Position numbers and translations under genes: made by a program. Positions 53,624-60,392 of a stretch of 64,000 nt of DNA are shown here, piece after piece. The stretch's first letter is position 1. Every line of letters starts with the position of its first letter. Origin of the DNA: Gammaproteobacteria bacterium (GTDB lineage Bacteria > Pseudomonadota > Gammaproteobacteria > Pseudomonadales > JAUIET01); contig JAUIET010000010.1 of NCBI GenBank assembly GCA_030429735.1, positions 62,001-126,000 of the forward strand, written 5' to 3'. The notes beneath the pieces were generated by a model, which had not been told where the DNA came from, searched no databases, and saw only the letters and a program-made list of their open reading frames with translations.

Positions 53624-53650
53624 ATGGCATCTTAACTCTGGAGATGCCAT
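53624..53650 (+). promoter_or_regulatory. Hairpin over the start site of the acyl-CoA synthetase gene
   Basis: ATGGCATCT (53624-53632) and AGATGCCAT (53642-53650) are perfect mirror arms around a 9-base loop. The right arm holds part of the GGAG ribosome-binding site (53640-53643) and the first two bases of the ATG at 53649. In mRNA this could hide the start; in DNA it could be an operator for a dimeric regulator. Confidence 0.5.
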
Positions 53651-55286
53651 GGCTACTTTCAATCTTGCCGACCTGTTTGAAATGGTGGTTGACACCGTAC
53701 CCGCAGACCGCGAGGCCCTGGTGTGTGGTGACAGCCGGCACACCTTCCAGGAAATTGACGCGCGCGCCAATCAGCTCGGTCATTTTCTGCGAAGCCAGGG
53801 CGTATCAGCGGGCGATCATGTTGGTTTGTACATGTACAACTGCAACGAGTATCTGGAAGCGATGTGGGCCTGCTTCAAGATCCGAGCGGTACCGGTCAAT
53901 GTAAACTACCGGTACGTAAACGAAGAATTGCTGTATCTGTTCGATAATGCCGATTTAGTAGCGTGCGTGCATGGGCGAGAGTTTGTACCGGCCATTGAAG
54001 AGGTGCGCCATGCGGCCCCGGACTTGACATTGTTTGTATCAGTTGAAGATGGCAGCAAGCACGCGCTGGACAGCATTGGTGCTGTTGAATACGAAGCTGC
54101 CATGCAGGATTACTCCACCGGCAGGGACTTTCCGGCACGATCAGACGACGACCTGTTTATACTCTATACCGGTGGCACCACCGGCATGCCAAAGGGTGTC
54201 ATGTGGCCGCACAAAGCATTGTTTTACGCCGCGATGAATGGCGCCGGCCATTTTCATGCCGACGGCCCCTGTAAAGTGCCGGAAGACATCATCGTACGTG
54301 CCAAAGAAAACTGGTTCATGATCAGCATGGCCCTGGCACCGCTAATGCACGGCGCCTGCTGGTGGATGGCATGCATCAGCGCACTGGCAGGTCATACTCT
54401 GGTATTGAACCCTAATCGCTCATTGGTGGCTGAGCAGGTATGGGATATTGCCGAGCAAGAAAAAGTAAACTCAATTTCTTTCGTTGGCGACGCGATGGGT
54501 GTGCCGCTCATGGATGCACTGGAGGCAAACCCAGACCGCTGGGACCTCAGCTCCGTATATAACGTAGGGTCTGGTGGCGCCGTATTTTCCAATTCCTTGC
54601 AAGACAAGTACCGTGCGCGTTTCCCTAATGTCATGATCACCAACAGTTTCGGCTCTTCCGAATCAGGCCAAATGGGCGCCGACGGTGGTGGTGGCAGCGA
54701 TGGTCTTGGCAAGGTTCAGCAGAGTGATTTTATGAATGTGGTTGTCGAAGCCACTGACGATACGCCAGCGCACTTCGCAGAGCCTGGTTCGGATGAAATG
54801 GGCATATTTGCCCGCAGTGGCCACATTCCGTTGGGTTACTATGGCGACCCGGAAAAAACCGCCAAGACATTCGTTGAAGTAGACGGGCAGCGCTGGTTGT
54901 TGACCGGTGATGAGGCGAAAATTGACAAAGACGGTGGCATCACTGTGTATGGGCGTGGTTCAAACTGTATCAATACGGGTGGTGAGAAGGTGTTTCCCGA
55001 AGAGGTAGAGCAGGCGATAAAATCGCACCCGGCGGTTTTTGATACCCTTGTTGTTGCAACCCCTGATGAGAGGTTCACTAACAAGGTCACTGCTGTGGCG
55101 CAGTTGCGGGATGGTTGCACCTTGTCATTATCAGAGCTTCAGGAACACTGCCGGAGCCATATTTCAGGATACAAGCTTCCACGAGAATTGCATTTAACCA
55201 ACGAAATTGGCAGGGCGCCTAGTGGTAAGCCTAATTATAAGTGGGCTAAAGAAGTTGCTTTAGAGGGGCGATTTTTAGTTGGTTAG
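53649..55286 (+). CDS. Acyl-CoA synthetase (AMP-forming)
   Basis: 545 residues from ATG 53649. An ANL-superfamily ligase activating a carboxylic acid through an acyl-AMP. The P-loop motif is YTGGTTGMPKGVMW, then NSFGSSESGQMG (A5), GRWLLTGDEAKID-type motif RWLLTGDEAKID, and the A10 lysine in GRAPSGKPNYKWAK. The large aromatic-rich region around MALAPLMHGACWWM resembles FadD3/FadD17-like enzymes for long or ring-derived acids, so the substrate is uncertain. It heads a plus-strand group with two crotonases and malonyl-CoA decarboxylase. Confidence 0.9.
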   Translation: MATFNLADLFEMVVDTVPADREALVCGDSRHTFQEIDARANQLGHFLRSQGVSAGDHVGLYMYNCNEYLEAMWACFKIRAVPVNVNYRYVNEELLYLFDNADLVACVHGREFVPAIEEVRHAAPDLTLFVSVEDGSKHALDSIGAVEYEAAMQDYSTGRDFPARSDDDLFILYTGGTTGMPKGVMWPHKALFYAAMNGAGHFHADGPCKVPEDIIVRAKENWFMISMALAPLMHGACWWMACISALAGHTLVLNPNRSLVAEQVWDIAEQEKVNSISFVGDAMGVPLMDALEANPDRWDLSSVYNVGSGGAVFSNSLQDKYRARFPNVMITNSFGSSESGQMGADGGGGSDGLGKVQQSDFMNVVVEATDDTPAHFAEPGSDEMGIFARSGHIPLGYYGDPEKTAKTFVEVDGQRWLLTGDEAKIDKDGGITVYGRGSNCINTGGEKVFPEEVEQAIKSHPAVFDTLVVATPDERFTNKVTAVAQLRDGCTLSLSELQEHCRSHISGYKLPRELHLTNEIGRAPSGKPNYKWAKEVALEGRFLVG

Positions 55287-55317
55287 GTTTCGTGCCAAGA
55301 GTGGGTGCGCCTATGCT

Positions 55318-55500
55318 ATTTTTTAGACACGCCGGACCCAAAGCACTCGCCGTGCTCGCGGGGCCAGCTTTGAACCCAGTCGCTTTCGGCATCCTGCCTC
55401 CCGCGACATTTGCACATCCATGTGCATCGTCCATGGGGTCTTGGCTAAAGCGCCCAAGGTTGGCTTCAAAAAGAGGGGCCTTTTTGAAGGTCTATAAAAT
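55318..55500. repeat. Nested inverted-repeat element, longer variant C
   Basis: Outer arms ATTTTTTAGAC (55318-55328) and GTCTATAAAAT (55490-55500) match with one mismatch. Inside are AGACACGCCG, hairpins AGCAC/GTGCT (55342-55356) and TGCACA/TGTGCA (55411-55426), a CCATGGGG block, and a perfect 10-bp hairpin CTTCAAAAAG / AGGGGC loop / CTTTTTGAAG (55464-55489). These resemble parts of copies A and B, with the AGACACGCC/CCATGG part inverted. Two more small stems fill 55502-55528 and 55545-55569 before copy B. Confidence 0.65.
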
Positions 55501-55572
55501 CGTCTCTGCATACTCGCTCAAACGAGACCACAAATGCCCCAAAGGTCCGAATGCTCAATTTGCACGGACTGA

Positions 55573-55682
55573 GAGGAATAGGGTGTAACGCAAATAAAGA
55601 CCATTGAAAAGAGGGACCTTTTCAATGAGCCCCCATGGATGGGTTTACGGCGTGTCTTTATTTGCGTTACACCCTATTCCTC
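55573..55682. repeat. Nested inverted-repeat element, copy B
   Basis: Outer arms 55573-55601 and 55654-55682 are perfectly complementary over 29 bp. Their sequence (GAGGAATAGGGTGTAACG... on the left) is unrelated to copy A. Inside is the shared core: CATTGAAAAG / AGGGAC loop / CTTTTCAATG (55602-55627), then AGCCCCCATGGATGGG, then TTTACGGCGTGTCT. Against copy A the second stem pair changes from G-C to A-T on both sides. It lies 35 bp before the start of the enoyl-CoA hydratase gene. Confidence 0.85.
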
Positions 55683-55717
55683 GGGCTACGAAGCACCAAC
55701 AACTACAGGACAAAACA

Positions 55718-56539
55718 ATGCAAGAACTAGACATCAGCAACAAGAATTGCACAGTAGAAAAAGACGGCAAGGTCTTAATCGTTACACTCAACCGGCCGGA
55801 AGCCAAGAATGCCCTCAGCCCCGCCATGTTGGTAGGCATGTATAGGGCGTGGCGTTTGCTGGATGACGATGATGAGCTAATGTGCGCCATCTTTACCGGC
55901 AAAGGGGATACCTTCTGTGCTGGCATGGACCTTAAGCAAGGACCGGAAGGTGGTGAAGACGATGATACCAAAATGATTCAGGAACTAATGAAAGACGTGC
56001 CTGACTTGCATTGGCAAGCATTGCTGCGCCACAACCAACCCATGAAGCCGATTATTCTTGCCGTAGAAGGTTATGCACTCGCCGGTGGCACGGAAATGCT
56101 GCAAGGTACGGATATCAGAGTGGGTGCCGAAGACGCCATATTTGGTGTAACTGAGGCCAAGCGCGGTCTGTTTCCACTGGGAGGCTCCAGCGTTCGATTG
56201 CGTCGGCAAATCCCCTATTGCCAGGCCGCCGAGATTCTGCTGACCGCACGGCACGTCACCGCTCAGGAAGCCAAAGACATTGGCCTGATCAATCATGTCG
56301 TACCCAAAGGGCACACCATGGCCAAGGCCAGAGAGATTGCCGAGACTATTTGCAAGAACGGACCGCTGTCCATCAAGGCATTGATGAAAATGTTGAGAGA
56401 AGTGGATGGCTCCATACTTGAAAAAGACGCATTGGACATCGAGTTGGAAGTGGGCAGCCCCATATTTGCAACTGAAGATGCAAGAGAAGGCATGAAGGCG
56501 TTTAAGGAAAAACGCGAACCCGTGTACCAAGGAAAGTGA
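55718..56539 (+). CDS. Enoyl-CoA hydratase/isomerase family protein (crotonase), first
   Basis: 273 residues from ATG 55718; the longer frame would run through the copy B hairpin and has no family support. Crotonase fold: VTLNRPEAKNALSPAML, FTGKGDTFCAGMDLKQG (oxyanion loop), VEGYALAGGTEMLQGTDIRVG and FGVTEAKRGLFPLGGSS with a Glu in the catalytic position. It would hydrate or isomerise an enoyl-CoA. Its stop overlaps the next crotonase start by 4 bp. Confidence 0.9.
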   Translation: MQELDISNKNCTVEKDGKVLIVTLNRPEAKNALSPAMLVGMYRAWRLLDDDDELMCAIFTGKGDTFCAGMDLKQGPEGGEDDDTKMIQELMKDVPDLHWQALLRHNQPMKPIILAVEGYALAGGTEMLQGTDIRVGAEDAIFGVTEAKRGLFPLGGSSVRLRRQIPYCQAAEILLTARHVTAQEAKDIGLINHVVPKGHTMAKAREIAETICKNGPLSIKALMKMLREVDGSILEKDALDIELEVGSPIFATEDAREGMKAFKEKREPVYQGK

Positions 56540-57300
56540 GCGTGTCAGATACCGTAGTGTGTGATGTCCAGAATGGTATTTGTCATCTAACGCTGAATCG
56601 CCCTGCAAAGAAAAACGCCTTCAGCAGCGAGCAGTGGACTGCATTTACCGAAGCCTTGCTTGCTGCGCAAGAGGATGATAACGTTAGAGTGGTTGTCATG
56701 TCGGGCGCTGGCGGCAATTTTTCTTCTGGTCAGGACCTCAGTGCGTTTATGGATGCCAGTGACGACCAAGAGCATCCATTTAGTCGCTGCGCACGCACGG
56801 TTTGCCACTTTGACAAGCCGCTGCTGGCCGCGGTGAATGGCATTGCGGTTGGCGGCGGAGCAACGCTCGCGTTTCATGCAGACCTTGTGTATGTGGGGGA
56901 GAGCCTGCGGATGCGCTTGCCGTTCGTAAGCCTTGGGCTGGTACCGGAATTCGCGAGCAGCTATCAGTTGCAAGCCATAATTGGTTCACGGCGTGCGGCA
57001 GAATTGTTTTACACAGCGGAATGGATAGACGCTGACCGCGCCATTGAAACCGGGATTGCAACCGCTAAATGCAGTGACGATTCCTTGCTGGAAATGACCT
57101 TGACTAAGGCCGGTGAGATTGCACAATGGCCGGTCAATTCCTTGCGTGAAACCAAGCGTTGCCTTAAGCAAGCGCATACGGCCGGCTTAAATGCCGCGCT
57201 GGAACTGGAAGACGCGGCGATGATGCGTCAGGCCGGCTCAGCAGAGAACATTGAAGCCATTACGGCGTTTATGGAGAAGCGGAAGCCGAAGTTTTCTTGA
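56536..57300 (+). CDS. Enoyl-CoA hydratase/isomerase family protein (crotonase), second
   Basis: 254 residues from GTG 56536, overlapping the previous stop; GTG 56542 is an alternative. Crotonase motifs: LTLNRPAKKNAFSSEQW, MSGAGGNFSSGQDLSAFM, VNGIAVGGGATLAFHADLV and RLPFVSLGLVPEFASSY. The SxLGLVPE segment resembles Delta3,Delta2-enoyl-CoA isomerases more than hydratases. It is likely to work with the synthetase and first crotonase on the same acyl chain. Confidence 0.9.
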   Translation: MSVSDTVVCDVQNGICHLTLNRPAKKNAFSSEQWTAFTEALLAAQEDDNVRVVVMSGAGGNFSSGQDLSAFMDASDDQEHPFSRCARTVCHFDKPLLAAVNGIAVGGGATLAFHADLVYVGESLRMRLPFVSLGLVPEFASSYQLQAIIGSRRAAELFYTAEWIDADRAIETGIATAKCSDDSLLEMTLTKAGEIAQWPVNSLRETKRCLKQAHTAGLNAALELEDAAMMRQAGSAENIEAITAFMEKRKPKFS

Positions 57301-57375
57301 TCTATAGTTATGGGAAAGGACGAAGCGAGCGACCATCGGTGCAATCCACTGATGATGCCAGGGATATAATGAGGC

Positions 57376-58725
57376 ATGGCGACACCAACGTTTAAAAAAC
57401 TGATGTACCGCCTGGGCGGCGCGGGGCTTGACGTCTGGCGCAGACGCTTGGGCCTGGGCGAAGAACAAACCGCGATTGATCTTTGTCATCGCCTGGTTGG
57501 TTTGCGTGGCGAGGCATCGGCCATTGTTATTGCTGATGAGATTATTTCTCGTTTCAATGCAATGAATGATGATCAAGCACTGCAATTCTTTGAGCAATTG
57601 GTAGATCACTTTCAACCAGACTCTGAAAGCCTCAAAATCGCTGCAGAATTCTATCTGGCCGAGCCCGGCCCGGAAGCGGCCTCAGCATTGGCAGACGCTG
57701 CGTTGGCGCCACGGCAATCGGTGTTTCGTTTGCTGAGTACCTCACCTGCGGGTGTACCGGCACTGGTTAAGCTGCGCGAGCGCTTGCTGGCTTTTCTTGC
57801 AAAGAACCCGCAATTGCAACCGCTGGACAGCGATTTGATGCACTTGTTTTTGTCGTGGTTTAACCGCGGTTTTCTGGAGCTAAGACGCATCGACTGGCAA
57901 ACGCCTGCGCATATTCTTGAAAAACTGATCGCCTATGAAGCGGTGCACGAAATTCGCGGTTGGGACGACTTGCGCAGACGCCTTGCTGAAGACCGCCGAT
58001 GTTTTGCTTTTTTTCACCCGGCCCTGCAGGACGAGCCACTGGTATTCGTACAGGTTGCCCTGACGCAAGACACCGCAACTGTTATTGGCGACATTATTGA
58101 TGAAGCAATGAGCGACGAGCTCATACCGCCCAAAACCGCGATTTTCTATTCCATTAGTAACTGCCAATCGGGATTGCGAGGCGTGTCGTTCGGCAACTTC
58201 CTGATCAAGCAAGTACTGCTTGAATTGAAGCAAGAGTTTCCCAGCATCGAAAACTCACTGACGTTGTCTCCGGTACCAAACTTCCGGCGCTGGGTGCAGT
58301 CTGTACTGGCTGATCCAGACCTGATTGAAACGTATGGCTTGTCAGAAAACAGAGTGGCCAGGCTCACAGCATTGGACCAAGAGATCAAGAATAATAATGA
58401 GGCTGCGGATCTGCTGGAAGAGTGCAGGCCGGCGCTGCTGCGCTTGTGCGCTGCTTTTCTGCTGTTTGAGCGCAGGGCTGATCTACCGAAAGATGCAGTG
58501 GCCAGGTTTCATCTGAGCAACGGGGCCAGTCTGGACCAGGTGAATTGGGCGGGTGATTTGTCGGCACGGCGTCTGAAGCAGTCGTTTGGCATATTGGTTA
58601 ATTATTTATACGAGGCCGATAAGCTTGAACAAAACCATGAGCAGCTGGTAAATGACGGAGAAATTGCCGCGAGTTCGATAGTGAAGAAACTGGCGAATGG
58701 CAAGCATACGCGCAGAGCGGCCTAA
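57376..58725 (+). CDS. Malonyl-CoA decarboxylase
   Basis: 449 residues, the usual bacterial length. It converts malonyl-CoA to acetyl-CoA and CO2. Recognisable blocks are the helical N-terminus, FFHPALQDEPLVFVQVALT, FYSISNCQSGLRGVSFGNFLIKQV-type core (catalytic Ser/His region), LSPVPNFRRW and RFHLSNGASLDQVNW near the C-terminus. It follows the crotonases by 75 bp on the same strand, suggesting a route that yields malonyl-CoA or regulation of malonyl-CoA during fatty-acid breakdown. Confidence 0.93.
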   Translation: MATPTFKKLMYRLGGAGLDVWRRRLGLGEEQTAIDLCHRLVGLRGEASAIVIADEIISRFNAMNDDQALQFFEQLVDHFQPDSESLKIAAEFYLAEPGPEAASALADAALAPRQSVFRLLSTSPAGVPALVKLRERLLAFLAKNPQLQPLDSDLMHLFLSWFNRGFLELRRIDWQTPAHILEKLIAYEAVHEIRGWDDLRRRLAEDRRCFAFFHPALQDEPLVFVQVALTQDTATVIGDIIDEAMSDELIPPKTAIFYSISNCQSGLRGVSFGNFLIKQVLLELKQEFPSIENSLTLSPVPNFRRWVQSVLADPDLIETYGLSENRVARLTALDQEIKNNNEAADLLEECRPALLRLCAAFLLFERRADLPKDAVARFHLSNGASLDQVNWAGDLSARRLKQSFGILVNYLYEADKLEQNHEQLVNDGEIAASSIVKKLANGKHTRRAA

Positions 58726-58793
58726 AAAACGTGATAAGAGCAACGGAATAAGAGCTAATTTTCCCGCTTAGGTGTGTGTCAGGTGGTAACGCA

Positions 58794-58852
58794 GGTGACC
58801 GGGGTAAACCATCGCTCAATGGGAGCACTTCGACGGTTTGCACCCGGTCACC
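58794..58852. repeat. Long imperfect hairpin after malonyl-CoA decarboxylase
   Basis: GGTGACCGGG-GT-AAACC (58794-58810) mirrors GGTTT-GCA-CCCGGTCACC (58835-58852): a 10-bp and a 5-bp stem with a small bulge. The loop holds a smaller GCTC-AATGG-GAGC hairpin. It lies between convergent genes (malonyl-CoA decarboxylase and the small PEP-CTERM-like gene) and may terminate both. There is no T tract. Confidence 0.5.
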
Positions 58853-58882
58853 CGCATGACCATGGTGCAGTGAGTGGCGAAC

Positions 58883-59071
58883 CTACCTCACTCTTTTGCG
58901 AGTTGCCACCAGGCTTGCAAGGCCAATTGCAAACAGTGCCAGGGTGCTCGGGTCGATTGGAGAGTGAGCCGCCTCTGCGGCGAACGCGGCACTGACCGTG
59001 CTGACGCTAAGCAGACACACCTGCGCTGCAGATTTTGCGATTTGCGTTGCTTTGCATAGCTTCTTGCTCAT
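58883..59071 (-). CDS. 62-residue PEP-CTERM-like small exported protein
   Basis: A small gene from ATG 59071, chosen for GGAG at 59080-59083 with 8-nt spacing. A signal peptide (SAAQVCLLSVSTVSAAFAA) is followed directly by IDPSTLALFAIGLASLVATRKR. That is a near-canonical PEP-CTERM sorting signal (PEP-like DPST, hydrophobic helix, arginine-rich end) with almost no mature domain between. PEP-CTERM proteins are processed by an exosortase, which is not in this window. The motif has D instead of the usual E in P-E-P. An AT-rich stretch upstream may hold its promoter. Confidence 0.65.
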   Translation of the reverse strand: MSKKLCKATQIAKSAAQVCLLSVSTVSAAFAAEAAHSPIDPSTLALFAIGLASLVATRKRVR

Positions 59072-59233
59072 GATCATCTCCAACAGAGTTTTTACGCTGT
59101 TTTTTCAGCTTTCTGTTGTAAGAGTTGCACGAGCTGTGCCACATATAAAAAAACTATATATATCAATAATATAGATGGTTTCGAGGTCGACGGGCGGTGG
59201 CCTGGTGTAAAATTTTCCGACGGGTTCTGCTTG

Positions 59234-60256
59234 CTAATCACTCGATCGCAATGTGCTGAATAGTTTGCCGCGAACGGATTTACGGTACTCCGACGGGCTT
59301 AGCTGCATATGCGCCTTGAAAAGCCCGCTGAAATAACTGGCGTCTTCATAACCCACCCGGCTGGCGATCTCTGCCACCTGCAGATCGGTTTTTGACAGTA
59401 GCTCGCGTGCATCGTTGACGCGCTTGTGTTGCAGATAGGCCAAAGGAGTGGTGCCGGTTACTTTTTTAAAGCGTCTATTGAGGCTGCGTGGGCTAATACC
59501 GAAGCGTTCTGCAATCCGGGCAATGTCTACCGGTTCACCACGGTGTGCGTTCAACAGGTCCTGAACGTCCGCTACCAGTTCGTCGTGATGCAACCGCGCC
59601 TCACCCTCCACGTACAAAGTGTCACGGTAAGTACGTCGAATTTCCGGTGAGAATTGCGATTCTACCTGACGAGCAATGGCTGCGCTGAAGTGCTGGCCGA
59701 TCAAATGGATCATCAAATCTGCAACAGAGTTGATGCTGCCCGCGCAGTAGATGGAATCAGATTGGGTAATCAAGTGGCGACGTTGCAGTAACACCTCCGG
59801 GTAGCGCGCGGCAAACTTGTCCATGTAGAACCAGTGAGTGGTCGCGGCACGGCCGTTGACCAGACCGGTTTCAGCCAATAGGAAGCTGCCGGTGCTCACA
59901 GTGCATACTAGTTTTTTCTGGTCTACGGCGGCTTCCAGCCATGTTGTCACGTCACTCGCGTATTTCACACCACGCAGGGGGTTGCGCCAGAAGGTTGGCA
60001 GCAGTATCAAGTCGCCGGGGGTTGCCTGGCTTAGCTTTTTGTCCGCGCACAATGTCAGCCCAGCCCTGGTGCTCACCTTTTTGCTACCAATTGACAGAGT
60101 TTCAATGCGTAGCTTTCCGGGAGATGACAATGCGCCGCCTGGCATGCGGTGGTCGCGTCGCCATACATCCGCGGCCGCAATCAGCATTTCCAGCGGCAGG
60201 CTAACACTTGAGGTTAGCATTTCATCCAACAGCAGGACTGATACTGACTGAATCAC
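59234..60256 (-). CDS. GlxA-type AraC-family regulator
   Basis: About 340 residues from GTG 60256, which places the first DJ-1 beta strand (IQSVSVLLLDE) at the N-terminus; the frame is open further to 60433 but that would overlap fabY. Residues ~1-190 are a DJ-1/PfpI-like ligand domain (KKLVCTVSTGSFLLAETGL with the nucleophile-elbow region). The C-terminus is a double AraC HTH: IARIAERFGISPRSLNRRFKK and VAEIASRVGYEDASYFSGLFK. It is divergent from fabY with 136 bp between starts, and direct repeats lie in that gap. Confidence 0.85.
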   Translation of the reverse strand: MIQSVSVLLLDEMLTSSVSLPLEMLIAAADVWRRDHRMPGGALSSPGKLRIETLSIGSKKVSTRAGLTLCADKKLSQATPGDLILLPTFWRNPLRGVKYASDVTTWLEAAVDQKKLVCTVSTGSFLLAETGLVNGRAATTHWFYMDKFAARYPEVLLQRRHLITQSDSIYCAGSINSVADLMIHLIGQHFSAAIARQVESQFSPEIRRTYRDTLYVEGEARLHHDELVADVQDLLNAHRGEPVDIARIAERFGISPRSLNRRFKKVTGTTPLAYLQHKRVNDARELLSKTDLQVAEIASRVGYEDASYFSGLFKAHMQLSPSEYRKSVRGKLFSTLRSSD

Positions 60257-60301
60257 TGCGAAAGTAGCTCTCTGAACGGGCAAATTTACAAGGTGGCTAA
60301 A

Positions 60302-60357
60302 ATACCATAGTGCTTGTCTCAAATACCATACAAGAAAGCCTTGCTTCGCTATACCAT
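60302..60357. promoter_or_regulatory. Direct repeats between AraC regulator and fabY
   Basis: ATACCAT occurs at 60302-60308, 60323-60329 and 60351-60357, the first two within a longer AAATACCATA. The first two are 21 bp apart, two helical turns, the spacing AraC-family proteins often use for tandem half-sites. Position in the divergent promoter region supports a role for the adjacent GlxA-type regulator. Confidence 0.5.
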
Positions 60358-60392
60358 GCAGCCGCTCTGATTCATTATGCGTAAGGTCTGAA

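Noticed and set aside
55604-55717. N-terminal extension of the first crotonase
   Set aside because: It would encode the copy B hairpin and has no resemblance to the family. ATG 55718 starts the conserved fold.
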